The notes under the pieces: model-generated
The model's input: only the letters and a program-made list of their open reading frames with translations
Databases searched by the model: none
Told to the model about the DNA's origin: nothing
Made by a program: the position numbers and the translations under genes
Shown: positions 23,233 to 34,379 of the stretch, piece by piece
How positions within the stretch are numbered: position 1 is the stretch's first letter
Layout of the letters: the number at the start of each line of letters is the position of its first letter
Assembly: GCA_015680685.1 (NCBI GenBank)
Contig: MNCI01006570.1
Location: forward strand, 104,772-168,771
DNA from: Gnetum montanum
Taxonomy: Eukaryota; Streptophyta; Gnetopsida; Gnetales; Gnetaceae
Direction of reading: 5' to 3'
DNA: 64,000 nucleotides

Positions 23233-24320
23233 ACAAAACCTTTGAAGAATCAATGCTAATCTTTCCTCCTTGGGACCAAAACTACAACATGAAAGTTTCA
23301 AGTGGTTGGGTTTTAGCTTTTTACAACACTTTCCATGAATTTTATAGCCTAGAGCTAGTATTGAGATCTCCATCCTCCTTATTTTTTCCGTTTTACTCAC
23401 AAAACTTTATTCTCTTGTTTCTAAAGTGGATGGTTCAACTCTTCTATGAGTTTTCTTTCCCCCAACGTTTCCAAGCTAAGATAATTAGTAGCTAGCTAAA
23501 ACTAGTTTTAGTAGAAAAACACCAACTTTGCACTTTGGTTTTTTGTCTTTCCCTCATCAATGTTGAGGTAGGAGGTGTCATATTTGCAACATCTCACCCA
23601 ATGTTTTTTCCTCCTTAGCCATACCCAACATGGAAGTAGTTGGGAGGATAGTGTTGGTGAGGCTTGGAACCAATTTAATTATGAGATCTACTTTTGTTAC
23701 TAGTTGAAAGCCATTTTCTTTCTTTTTGAAGCCAAAACTTCTAAGGAATCCAATGCTACCTTTGCCTCCCTATAGTAAAAACCTTAGAGAAGAAGCTATG
23801 GGTGGTTTGGATGTTGAAATTTCACAACATTTGCTATGAATTTCTAGAGCAAAGCTAGTGTGGAAGCCTTAATAACCATTTAATTTTTGTTGCCAAATTT
23901 TTTTACTACTAAACTAATGTTGGTTTCCATACTAGCTAGTCCTACTTTTCCCTCCTTGGTGGTAAACGTTTGCAACCTACCAAAAACAGCTTTGGAAATT
24001 ACCAAGTTTTCATTTTGGTCTTCAAAAGTTTGTGCCCTCTCTTCCATGTTGAAAGAAAAAGGTATGAGATTTCCACTATCTCACCACTCCTTCATTACCC
24101 CCTACTGTACCCAGTGTAGAGGCAATTGGGAGGCCAACCTGGGTGAGGTTTGAAACCAATGCTTCTAATATTCCATATCTCATGAAGGGGTAAGTCCCCC
24201 TTATCCCCCACTTACTAATTATAGTAAGTTCATCATATTTTATCATTTTCATTTCTTTCAAGAGTTTTTGAATTCCATTCACTAAAATTTGCTCCTATTT
24301 TACCACTTATAGCCTATTTT
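23233..24320 (+). repeat. Tat-2 leader with a 486-bp tandem duplication
   Basis: The untranslated leader between LTR and gag holds two diverged units. Matching points 'ggtgaggcttggaaccaa' (23,656) and 'ggtgaggtttgaaaccaa' (24,142) are 486 bp apart. 'aatgctaatctttcctcc' and 'aatgctacctttgcctcc' show the same relation. Open frames here (23,091-23,495; 23,887-24,153) are not conserved between units. Confidence 0.6.
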
Positions 24321-24344
24321 GAATCCATTCTTAGTACTATAGTC

Positions 24345-26583
24345 ATGTCTTTCCAAAAGTCCACCAAATTTCCCTTCACCCTCACTAACAAAGATCATAG
24401 CGAACAAGCCATGAGGTTGTATGATCCCAAAGACCCTACCATCATTAAATGTAGGAGATCTTTGAGGGTCAAAGAGGAGAGTCCTAATTTTTCAATCATA
24501 AATGAATATCTTTATAACTTTATTGGTGCCAAAATATAGGTAGGCATGCTAATTCCATGAATTGAAGCCAAGCCAAAAGAGAGTTTGAGCTCATACATAG
24601 GAATAGGAAAGAGTACATCCCTTCCCTATATGAGAAAATTCCCCTTAATGACATCTATTCTAGCATCATTGCCTAATTGATTATCATGGAAGAGGAAGAT
24701 GATAAGCCTAGCTTTGAGGAACAACCAAAGGAGGAGGATGAATTTGAGGTAGAATCTAAGCTTGAAAAAATCCTGGGAGGACTATTCCAACAAACATCTC
24801 CCAAGGTTAAAACACCTTCCTCTAATGCTTTTGTTTTCTCTATGGACATGGTGCCACAATCTTCCAATCCTTCCTACCCTGCTATGACAAATTCCATGCT
24901 AGTTATAGCCACACATCACACTCAACCAATGCCACAAACAAGCAACTATGACACATCAATTTCATTTACAACATAGTCTTGATGCATAAAATCATCAATG
25001 GTGGTTTTATCACCACAAGTCCATTAACTACTCATGTGGATTCCACCATATTTTTCCTATTTGTGCCTCAAGTACTGGCACAAACATCTTTTTCTTTGTT
25101 TGATCCATAAGCCACAACCATAATGCAACCTCTTCCTTCTATCATGGAATCCATAATGAGACCACAAACCTTACAACAAATGCCACAACCTTATGTACAA
25201 ACCTTGCAACCTATGGATCCACCACAATGCTTGGATCAAGCCTTCCAAATAATCCAACACCTAATGGAGGAGTTGAAGAGGCTTAAAGCCCCTACTGCAA
25301 AAACTGTCAAGATTATGGACTTCTACAAGGATGATCCCATAAGTCCTATAGTCCCACCCTTGACATTTCCTCCTAGTGTTCCCATTTCCAAATTTAGCAA
25401 ATATAATGGGGAAGGTGACCCTAATACTCACCTTATTACCTTTCAATATGAATGTTTACTCTTGCAACCATGGCCTCATACCATCATGAGGATTTTCCCT
25501 ATGTCTTTTACTGGGAAAGCACTTGATTGGTATCATGCATTGCCCAGAGGATCCATATCCTCTTTGGAGGACTTAGTAGCCCCGTTTGTCAACCTTTTTA
25601 AGTATAACTTGAAGCTTGATATAATGCTTGACCAACTCATGAAGGTCAATCATGGGTCCTTAAAATCGTAAAGAAATTCATTTAGCAGTACCAAAGCCCA
25701 CAGCTGAAGCCCACATGTTAGCCATATTCAAGAAAGTAATTAATGACTTCATTAAGTCCAAACTCAACTACCTTGATCCATGGTCTCTTAGCCAAGTGTT
25801 CTCACAAACTAAAAATATAGAGGATGCCATGAAGGCCAGTCATGATTTGACCTATATAGCATATAAAAAACAACACACTCAAAGGGACAATGAAAAGAGC
25901 AAATACAACAACACTACCACAGCAATTGTAACCAAGGAAACCAAGACCACGAATCAAGGGTCAAAGGTCAACCTACCCAAGACCCCCACCAATGACTATA
26001 ATAACCAACCATCAACTTCTAAGACCACTGCATTCACAATAAATAAATCTAACATTGAAAGGAAGTACAAGCCTAAATACACTACATTACTATTAAAACC
26101 ATCTAAGTTCCTAGACCAACTATTAAAAAGTGGATGCATGTAGTACAAACAAATGATTGAAGCCACTCAAAATAAACACAAGAAACATTGCAAAGTAGCC
26201 ACATATCCCACTTGGGTAATGAAGGATGATCCCCAGTTACCTAGATACTTCAAGCTAGATTGCTTCTACATTATCATCAACTACCTAATCATGATACAGA
26301 CTTCTTCCTTACACTGAAGCATGACCTGCAAAGGATGATAGATATGGGAGAATTGGTCTTAGATGCTCTTAGCCTAGTTCAGCCATAAAATTATTTGATG
26401 TGGGTCTACAAAGACTTGTTGAATGCTAATGATAGCCCCTATGTTATTTCAGCATTCAATAGCAATGACAATTGGAGATCTACAAGAGAACCATTCATGA
26501 TTCAAGTATTCCTCTATAATGCAAGAACTTCTTCGACTTTCCATATTTCAAGATCCCCCTTCATTATGAGAGTACCATTATGA
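24345..26583 (+). pseudogene. Tat-2 gag
   Basis: It aligns with the Tat-3 gag over its length. The N-terminal block has SLRVKEESPNFSI and YNFIGAKIQ (Tat-3: SLRLQGRDSTFTI and YNFICVKIQ). The capsid block at 25,310-25,665 has KYNGEGDPNTHLITFQYECL and FTGKALDWYHALP, then SISSLEDLVAPFV. The frame stops at 25,671 and resumes from about 25,715 (VINDFIKSKLNYLD, KNIEDAMKASHD). The zinc knuckle is ruined, but the next block survives (LKHDLQRMIDMGELVLDA). An acidic segment (24,677-24,780) and a Pro/Gln-rich segment (25,120-25,260) separate the domains. Stops and frameshifts make it nonfunctional. Gag packages the element RNA into particles. Confidence 0.8.
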
Positions 26584-27300
26584 ATACCTCTAAGAAAATA
26601 TTTTTTAATCAAGGTCTCCCAACCCAATACAACCCACAAAACTATAGCCCCAACAACTACACAATGATCCCCTATGGTGGCCAATGCTACTACCTCTTCC
26701 TTATAGTCAACAGATAACCACCAAAAAACTATGGCCAGAAAAGGAAAGAAGCATAAGCAAAAGCCTAATAATAAGGGAAATACACCTATAGAGGCATGAA
26801 AGGAAGTGGATCCACTGAAGCCCACTCCCATTTTAACTATACGCATGACCTCCTCTACCCTAACCCCTTCAACTAATAAGCCATAGGAGGATACCAAAGC
26901 CCACAACCAAAACAACAAGGAAGAGCCATAATAGCGAAAGCCTAAAGCTAAAGTCCACATTTTTGGACACATGGAGGAAGTAAAGTACAATTGGGGTGAC
27001 AATCCCATAGCTAATGACAAAGACTTTCTCAATGTAATGGACCAACTTAGGCAATCCCTCATGTAGAAAAACACAACCCTTAGCTTGTATGACTAAATCA
27101 TGACTTCCACCACACATTGTGAGGTGCTAGTTAAAATGTTGACCTCCATACCTGTTACTAAGGATATTCCTACTAATGAAGAATCCATCCATGTAGTGAG
27201 GATTCCTCCCTCACTAGGGGAGGAGACGTCAACTCCCTTAACATGTCATGATAGAGAAATGAAGTTTAATCTCTAGAATGGTGAAGTGACTATAGCCCCT
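26584..27300 (+). pseudogene. Tat-2 gag-PR linker
   Basis: Low-similarity spacer. Its end keeps TLSLYD and VLVKMLTSIPVTKDIPTNEE, matching Tat-3 (SLSLYDLVL and LVRMLTSISVNEDLPTNEP). It is probably the gag-pol boundary region. Several stops are present. The long minus-strand frame at 26,514-27,074 is a shadow without domain support. Confidence 0.6.
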
Positions 27301-27760
27301 TTGTTCATAACCATATACAAAGGATAATTTAAAATACATTAGGTGCATGTTGATGATGGATTTATAACCAATGTCATCCCATGCACCATAATTGAATGCT
27401 TGGGCTTAATTGAGCAAGTACAACCTACAAACATTGTAGCTCTTAAGTCCTTCAATAGATCAAGAGTTGTCATCAAGGGGTCTCTCTCTTGGGATTTTGT
27501 AGCTGAAGAATAATTCCCTACAACTACCAACTTATTAGTGGTCCAAGAGACACTAGGATTCAACTTGATCTTGGGAAGACCTTGGTTGGCTTAGTTAGAA
27601 GTTGTGTCCTTGCCTATCCATCAAGAAATTCACCTTCTTTAGGAGGGAGGTGAAATCACCATTCATGGTGATAACATGGTTTCCCTAGCTATCAACAATG
27701 TAGACATACAATAGGGTTCTGAAGTAAATCTTCAAGAAGAAGCTCCTAGCCATGAAGAGT
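27301..27760 (+). pseudogene. Tat-2 aspartic protease
   Basis: The retropepsin domain shows the active-site strand VHVDDGFITNVIP (27,345 on), the middle block FNRSRVVIKGSLSWDF and the flap-to-core block FNLILGRPWLA, all standard for gypsy PR. The catalytic Asp-Gly is kept here, although 'FI' replaces the expected small residues. Stops, mostly at former Gln or Trp codons, break the frame. The next conserved protein block (WDELPCNIIREGDGEY, about 27,805-27,855) also occurs in Tat-3. Confidence 0.75.
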
Positions 27761-28149
27761 AAAATACAAAGACAACCAATGATCACAATGATAGGCAATG
27801 GGATATATTGTAAGTAAATGGGATGAACTCCCTTGTAACATAATAAGAGAAGGGGATGGTGAATACAAGCTTTTGTAGAATAGGCCTTACTCACTCCCTA
27901 GTCTTGGAAATATTAGGAATAATTTGGATAGATGAAGTTCACCTTAACCTTCCCATGCCCCTATGACTAAATGCACCAATAGCCAAGTAGCCTTACTTTT
28001 CCTTTGCAATTTATTATATCTTTGTTATTTTGCACATAGCCTATGCATGTAGCCTAAATTTTTTTGCATTTTTACCTATTTACTACAACTTTTCTTATTA
28101 TTCATAAAGCCTTTTAAATATACATCTCTTTCATACTACATTTGCTAAG

Positions 28150-28264
28150 ACAATAAACTAGCATTATAGTCCACTAAAACTCTAAACTAACGATATGACT
28201 TGCCATGGTCTTAAACTGGAAAAACAATATAACCTATGCCTACAATGATCTAAAACTAGCAAAC
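28150..28264 (+). repeat. 30-bp minisatellite, PR side
   Basis: Degenerate units with recurring 'taaactagc', 'taaactaac' and 'cttaaactgg' about 28-41 bp apart, with 'gccatggtcttaaactgg' matching the better preserved units at 41,250 and 63,399. It marks the left edge of the antisense gene. Confidence 0.5.
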
Positions 28265-28486
28265 ATCCCTTTTATTATCTCTTCTGTTTAGCATCTATTC
28301 AATGTTATAACCAAAAACATCAACATAGTCATTTTCAATGTCTATTACTACTGTAAATGCATATAGCCAAAAATAAAACCAAAATTTTAATTTAAAGTTA
28401 AAATGTCCATAACATACATAGCCATGGCCACACTGTGTGGAAAAAATATCAAAGAACAACAACAACCATATATAATGTAGTCTTGA

Positions 28487-28624
28487 CTAATCATAGTCAT
28501 CAACATAAAAACAAAATAAATAGTCAACAAGGTAAACTGAAGGAGGTTGCTAAGTGGCATCTGGAGGAGGAAGTGGTGGGTTATTTACACTCTCATTTTT
28601 GGGGTTGCCAATGTCTCCTAAGGC
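28487..28624 (-). pseudogene. Antisense gene, exon H (last)
   Basis: 46 codons after acceptor tgcattttag. The frame reads LGDIGNPKNESVNNPPLPPP, then DAT, QPPSVYLVDYLF and a final TAG at 28,489-28,487. Phase matches exon G. No poly(A) signal was pinned down. Confidence 0.5.
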
Positions 28625-28713
28625 CTAAAATGCAATAAAATATAGCTAGTTAGTAATCCATTGACAAAATCATGACTTAAAATAAATACGAAAACATAAA
28701 ATATATATCAAAC

Positions 28714-29537
28714 CTATGGAGATTCTAACTCCATTAAGTCCAAGGGTAGAAGGGGAAGGCCTTCCTCCAAATGATAAAGGATTTGGTATTTTGTCATGTT
28801 GACCCAATCAACATCCCCAAGATCAACACTAGAAACAATGCTAGTCCTATCCATAGGAGTCCAAGTAGGAGGCTCATGTGTAGGAGCAACTATAGAAGTC
28901 TCACCTACAATAGTGGTAATCTAAAGAGTAGGGAATTTCTCCACCCTAAGAGTGCTTTCAAAAAGTTTCTAAGCACTCTCTACCTGGATCTCTTGAATGA
29001 AAAGCTCTCTCTTGCACTATTTAACCAACTCCTCCATAATCCCCTTTAGGTACATCCCACGATTAGCCTTATACTATCACTTGTGGGCCTTTTTTGTCTT
29101 GCCCAACTCTAGAACCTAAGCGTAGTGATCCTTCTAGTTTTCAACCTTTTGAGAGATTATGTTAATCTACATATGTTGTTCTGCCATCTCTTGTAGGATT
29201 GCTACTTTGTCCTAGATGACATACCAATAGTGGGCCCACGTGATCTCCTTAGTTCGTAATTTCCATAAGTTAGCCACTTGGGCTTCCACAAAGGCCTTAT
29301 GATCTCAAAGATCTTTAATTGTATCCTCTTGCCTTTAAGTCTTTTCCCTTAAGGCCACAACTTCCTCCCATAGGGATTCATTAAACCTCTCTAGCTTCCA
29401 TGAAGTTTTTGTGCATGACATCCCTAGATTAGTAGTGAACTCATACAACTTCACGGGTACACTAGACACATTAGAGGAAAGCTTATGTAAGGAGTCTATC
29501 TCCATGTCTCTACTCAGGTCCCATTCCATAGAAGGCA
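28714..29537 (-). pseudogene. Antisense gene, exon G (coiled coil)
   Basis: 274 codons after acceptor gtttttgtag. It begins PSMEWDLSRDMEIDSLHKLS and continues through a heptad-rich region: LWEEVVALREKT, QEDTIKDL, HKAFVEAQVANLWKLRTKE, DKVAILQEMAEQHM and VLELGKTKKAHK. The tail is Thr/Pro-rich (TSIVAPTHEPPTWTPMDRTS). Stops sit where Gln, Trp or Arg would fit. A coiled coil suggests self-association or a structural partner; no enzyme motif is visible. Confidence 0.65.
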
Positions 29538-29619
29538 CTACAAAAACATAAAACATAACCTAAGATAGCCATAATTCAAGCAAAGCCCATGACTAAATCA
29601 TATAAAACAAAATCCTTAC

Positions 29620-30042
29620 ATACCTCAAGTGCAACCTAATGCAACTAATCAATGATGTCTGTAGCCATTCCATGCAAGAGCTCCACTTTGTCTGGAGTCT
29701 CTACCCATGGTTTCACACAAAACGTAGGGATAAGAGCTAGCACTGGTGGTTTAGAAACTACTATAAACATATCAATCATCAAAATATTAGGATACCAAGC
29801 AAGGATAACCAATGAGATATAACAAAAATGTTAAGGCATAGGCATACTTTGATCCTCCTCCTCTACCTCCTCTATGATGATGATCAGAGAGGTGCCTACT
29901 ACAGCCTCACTAAACAAGGCATCTAAATCATATATACCTACATCAACAAATCCTTCAAACATAGGCTTCTTTAGGAGTGCCTCTTCTGCATGCCTTTATT
30001 CTACCTCTACAACAGCTTGGGCCACTATAGCCTAATGCTTAT
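29620..30042 (-). pseudogene. Antisense gene, exons E and F
   Basis: Exon E (30,042-29,848) reads RHAEEALLKKPMFEGFVDVG, then DLDALFSEAVVGTSLIIIIE and EVEEEDQS. Exon F (29,760-29,620) reads VSKPPVLALIPTFCVKPWVE and TPDKVELLHGMATDIID. The intron between them (29,847-29,761) is flanked by AAA|GTATGC and tttatag. Exon F is best ended at GTAT|GTAAGG, which keeps phase with exon G. Confidence 0.6.
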
Positions 30043-30140
30043 CTATAGCCATAGCACATAGAAAACTAGTTAACACATGAGATCATAAACTAGTCAAAAA
30101 ATTTTAGAACATGAAATAGCCAAGTTTAAAAAAAGCATAC

Positions 30141-31198
30141 CTACAATTGCCTGTTATGATGGGTTAAGATTCAACTTAAGCTTCTTCTAGGTAGGCTAAT
30201 ATGATGATGGACATGCCTCCTCCATAAGCCTCTTGAGTTTCTCCCTAGTTGTCCCTTTGGCCTCCATATGCCATCATCTAGCATTCTAGATGCTAGTAGG
30301 AAATGAGAGAGTTTCATCATCATCAGTACTATCAGGAGACTTGCACTACCTAACATTAATATTTTTGGTGGTGATAGATAATGTGTCATCCATCCCCTTT
30401 GGTGGGTTATGGGCCTACATTGTTAGATAAATATGCTTTATCCAAGACCTAGAAAGTTGTCTTGGATATTGGGAAATCCATAATTTGTTCTTGTACACCA
30501 CTAGAAACTCTGAAAACCTCTTTAGATAACCTACATAAAATGCATAGTGCATATGGATTATCATAGAGGTTTCAACATGGAGTTTAAGGATCTCCTCTTG
30601 AAGCCTAGTAGCCAAATCAATTGCCTAATCAAATCTGATGCCCACCATCAGGACCTTCTTAAAGGTCCACCCCTATGCTAGGCTGATTACCTACTATTGT
30701 GATAGCAATTTGGGCAATGCATGAGACCTAAACAAAGGATATGATTCCTTTGCATCGTGGTTCATGAAGCTATTCATCAAAATTCTAGAGTGGCCCATGT
30801 TGGCACAAAGCCACTCTAGAACTTCTTCATGATGTCCTAATTTGCTTACTATCCTAGTGGAAACCCTTGTCCTATTAGCAAGGACACCAAACAAGTCACA
30901 AAATGGCTAGCAACTATGTCCATGTTCACCTTCACACCTCAGATGATGGTGCTAAAATGACCAACCTTCTCATTGAAGGAGTCAATAACATGCAAAATAT
31001 CTATAGTAGGAATGGAAGGGATATGTTCCATGAATACATCAAGTAAACCTACATGCTAGATGTTTGCTTGAATGAATCCAGGTGCCTGTCCCTTTAGCCA
31101 CTCCTGTGTTGATGTCACTTCACCAAACTTCAAGATGAGGGTATCATCATGATGTGAGCCTAAAAGTGGTATAGTGACATCTGCTGAGGTGGAAGGTC
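30141..31198 (-). pseudogene. Antisense gene, exon D (largest)
   Basis: About 350 codons. Readable blocks include DVTIPLLGSHHDDTLILKFG, TSTQEWLKGQAPGFIQANI, LDVFMEHIPSIPTIDILHVI, a frameshift near 30,890, and RVSTRIVSKLGHHEEVLEWL. CANMGHSRILMNSFMNHDAK follows. The later part has ATRLQEEILKLHVETS, then FSEFLVVYKNKLWISQYPRQ and an acidic SPDSTDDDETLSFP. It ends at donor TTGTAG|GTATGC. Blocks this coherent in decayed DNA imply long past selection on the protein. Confidence 0.7.
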
Positions 31199-31303
31199 CT
31201 AAGAAGTAATAACCAAAGGTTAGCATCAATATGAGCAACTCCAACAACCAAGAAATGCAATAGAATGGCTAGAGCCATAAAATACTAGAACCTATATGTT
31301 TAC

Positions 31304-31572
31304 CTTTTCTTTTCTTTTGTCGTGTGGATGTTCTATCTATAAGGATATGATCCATGCTATTGGCATTTATCCACCAATTTTGCATCATCCTATCATCCTT
31401 ACACTTTTTATATATGTGGTTAAACTTGATGGCATATTCATCAAAGTTCTGTATTAACTATTGATATATAGTAGTTCTAATTTGAGGACTCTTGGTGAAT
31501 TTGTCCAAATTAGTTTGAGCCGCTGCATGGATTTGATCATTGATGATCAAGACTTTATCATTAACCTTATAC
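31304..31572 (-). pseudogene. Antisense gene, exon C
   Basis: The acceptor cttcttgtag opens the frame YKVNDKVLIINDQIHAAAQ, then FTKSPQIRTTIYQ, NFDEYAIKFNHIYKKCKDD and RMMQNWWINANSMDHI. It ends in a basic RQKKRKG and donor AAAG|GTAAAC. Intron 3 (31,303-31,199, 105 nt) has a textbook plant branch (tgctaac) and acceptor (acttcttag). Confidence 0.7.
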
Positions 31573-31653
31573 CTACAAGAAGCTGTAAAATTAATGAAGT
31601 TAGAGAAGGGAATGAAGCCAAAAGTATAAAATCATTACAATAACCATGTTTAC

Positions 31654-32094
31654 CCTTGTAGATGATACATCATGCTAGGTAGGTTCTGGAATAATGTGTG
31701 GGCTCTATGGGCCACCATCAGAGCATTGTTAGTATTATACTGACTATACTATAGCATCATCCAAATCTCTATAAGGTTATGTAAACTTATGGCATCTGCT
31801 AGTCCCCATACAATCTTAGGAAGTAGCATATTACTAATGTACCTAGTAATTAGGCAAGATGCCCAGGGCAATAGGGTCTCCAAAAAAACCTTGGCTAGAT
31901 CCCTGGACAAGTGTCATAGCATCACATTGAAGTTCCTACTAAGGTAGGAAAGGAAGTCCCTTGTCCCAAGTCAGAACCACAATGAGAGCTTCCTAAAAGG
32001 CATGTCATGTGGTGAGGTGTTGGTCTTAGGATGACCAATGTAGCACAAGATACCAACCAACTCCACTATGATGAGGACAAGCCTCAAGAATACC
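31654..32094 (-). pseudogene. Antisense gene, exon B
   Basis: 147 codons beginning VFLRLVLIIVELVGILCYIG, a hydrophobic segment, then FRKLSLWF, RDLAKVFLETLLPWASCLIT and IVWGLADAISLHNLIEIWMM. There are three premature stops, two of them TGA. It ends HLQ plus two bases at donor CAAGG|GTAAAC. Exon C supplies the third base. Confidence 0.65.
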
Positions 32095-33718
32095 CTACAT
32101 GAAGCAAAGCACAAAAACATTATAACTGATTAGAATTACTTAACAAACTTATACAAACATCCTTATTAGAGATGAAATTAGCCTCTATAAAAAGCTTTAA
32201 TGTGTTTATATAAATTAACCTAAGTAATTCCACAAGAAGACATGATTACAAGCTTCCATAACCTTACATCATGACCAATGGGAATTTCTTAAATAATTTA
32301 GAAAAAACTTCCTAAGTCAAAGGTGAAATTACCCTTTGTAAAAAGCTCTTAGATGTTTATCTAAATTAGCTTGAGAAATTCCATAGAAGCATTATTACCA
32401 TCTTTTATAACCTTTACATCCAAAACATTATAGCTAAAACTATGTCTTAGTCTAAATTATGCATAAATTTGGAAAAAGCATCTAAATTATGCATAAATTT
32501 CAAAAAAGTATGCATAAGATTAGAAAAAACATCTAAATTATGTAAAGCATGCATAAATTTGGAAAATTCATCTAAGCTATGCACAAATTTAGAAAAATCC
32601 ATGTAGCGATAGCAAAAGCTTATTTAAAATAGAAAAAGCTTTTACTCTTCTTGAAAAAGAAAAATTAAGCATTAATAAGTTATACATATCCTGAGAAAGA
32701 AAAATCTTATTTCCAAATGGTTAATGTACTACAACCCTTATTTTTTCCTTGTTTACAAATCCATAGCCAAAAAATTCATAAAAAATTCATTTGAGCTGCA
32801 AATAGAGTAATTCCACCATTTTTTGAAAGATTAAATCAAGCCCTACATACCCATGTTTAGAAAAAATTCAAAACCCTTGCTATTTATGCAAGAGAAATTC
32901 ATCAATTTAGATAATAATTTGAAAATGACACAAACATTCTTATTACACATGCTTAGTAAAATATTTGTAGAAAATTTGTTTTAGGTATAATAAAAATGAT
33001 TCAACCTCTTTTGGAAAGCTGAAGCCAATGCCTACACAACCATGACTAGAAAATAGCCAAAACCTTTGCCATTTCCTTAGAAACAATTAACAAAATTACA
33101 TGAACTTGCAAAATTTGCACAAATGACCTAACTATGCCATGTTACGAAAACAACCATAATTTCTTTGTTTCAAGGTCAAATTAAATAAGAAAAAGCCATC
33201 AAAAAGCTTAAATGAAGAGCTACAAACTCATAACGTTCAATTTTATAGATGTGTAGTCATTATACTAAGAAAAAGTACACAACATTGCTTGCTTTTTCAT
33301 GCTAAAACTTCAAAAAACCTCAAATCCTAGATTTCATATAGCCATGGAAATAGTCAAAATAGCCAAAACCATTGAAAAAAATTAAAATTAACACTAAAAT
33401 AATGGGGTAGGATTTTGTTAAAACTTAATTTTAAGAAATACTAAGGCCTAGATCTGAAAACAACAACCATACCCCAAAAGTTTGGGAAAAAAATCATGAA
33501 ACATGAAGCCCTATTTTTAAAATCAAATCTACAAAAGCTAAAATAATGAAATGACCATGGATCCATGTGGAAATGGCCAAAATAGAAGGTGGGATTTCAT
33601 CAAAATTCTATTTTAATCCCTCTAGCAAAGTAGATCTAAAAAACATCCTTAACACAAAGGAAGGAAAAAACTAGAAAAACCACAAGAAACAAAGGAAAAA
33701 ATAGCTAGAATTGCCTAC
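32095..33718 (-). other. Intron 1 of the antisense gene (1.6 kb)
   Basis: Donor GTAGGC; acceptor gctttgcttcatgtag, with a branch-like ttctaatc upstream. The interior is very A-rich on the plus strand (T-rich as transcribed), as plant introns are. No open frame or repeat was seen in it. Confidence 0.5.
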
Positions 33719-33978
33719 CTTGGAGTAGTCACAAAAGAGAGCTAGATGGAGGTTAAGCTAGGTACTTCTTCTAGCTCTTGGGCATGTTCATCCACCTTTT
33801 GAATCACAAAATTTTGGCCCTTTCCCCCTTGTTTCTTTGGCACTATGATATGTTCAATGTTAGGAATGGCTGAAAATTGAGTAGGATGAGAGATTAAAGC
33901 TAGCTATGAGGAAGGTGGGAGGCCTCCACACTGAGAGTTGGTTATTACTACCACAAAAATCTCTGCCAAATCTCTCTT
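33719..33978 (-). pseudogene. Antisense gene, exon A
   Basis: The open frame carries LISHPTQFSAIPNIEHIIV, a basic patch (KKQGGKG) and QKVDEHAQELEEVPS. It ends TTP plus two bases at donor CCAAG|GTAGGC (intron side 33,718). The next exon begins with the one base needed to complete the codon. The upstream limit is a stop at 33,979; no initiator Met lies in the frame. Confidence 0.5.
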
Positions 33979-34379
33979 CTAATGTGCTATTGATGTAGAA
34001 TGAAAATTTTGATGAAAACTTGTGAGATTCCATAATAAAATCACATCTAAAACATAAACGCATAACTTAAAACCCTAGTTCCCCATTCAATGCATCATAA
34101 CTACAAATGCAATAAAGTACAAGGGGGTAAAGTCTAGTTCACATTAGTTTTGGGTGGGAAACAACTTCACTTTTCAAAATTTTAAATTTTTTAGATTGTG
34201 GGCCCTACCCTATGCCTTTATTCTTAACCAAAACTTGCATCAACACTAGGATTTTTGCTAATTTTGACTCTTAAAACCTTATGGAAACCTTAACCCCATT
34301 CATCCATGAAATATTCTTATTATTTTATAAATTCATTACAATTACAAATATTTTTCTATTTTTGGTAACCCAAACCTAC

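Larger units (their letters stand above)
28487..33978 (-). pseudogene. Antisense multi-exon gene of unknown function inside Tat-2
   Basis: I do not recognise the protein family. Eight exons can be read on the minus strand: A 33,978-33,719; B 32,094-31,654; C 31,572-31,304; D 31,198-30,141; E 30,042-29,848; F 29,760-29,620; G 29,537-28,714; H 28,624-28,487. Every intron is GT-AG, and codon phase is kept across all seven junctions, with one frameshift inside exon D near 30,890. Together they give about 1,100 codons. Premature stops are mainly TAG, TAA or TGA where Gln, Trp or Arg codons would fit, the mark of cytosine deamination. The product has a hydrophobic helical N-terminal part, a basic segment, a Trp-rich central region, an acidic stretch and a coiled-coil C-terminal region. 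No start Met was fixed. It could be a captured host gene, a nested element gene, or a spliced relative of the antisense ORFs reported in Tat elements. Confidence 0.7.

Noticed and set aside
23091-23495. 134-codon open frame at the end of the Tat-2 5' LTR
   Set aside because: It crosses the LTR/leader border and is not kept in the 3' LTR or in the second leader unit.
26514-27074. 186-codon minus-strand frame in the gag-PR linker
   Set aside because: Lies opposite decayed gag-PR sequence, with no domain and no splice context like that of the true antisense gene.
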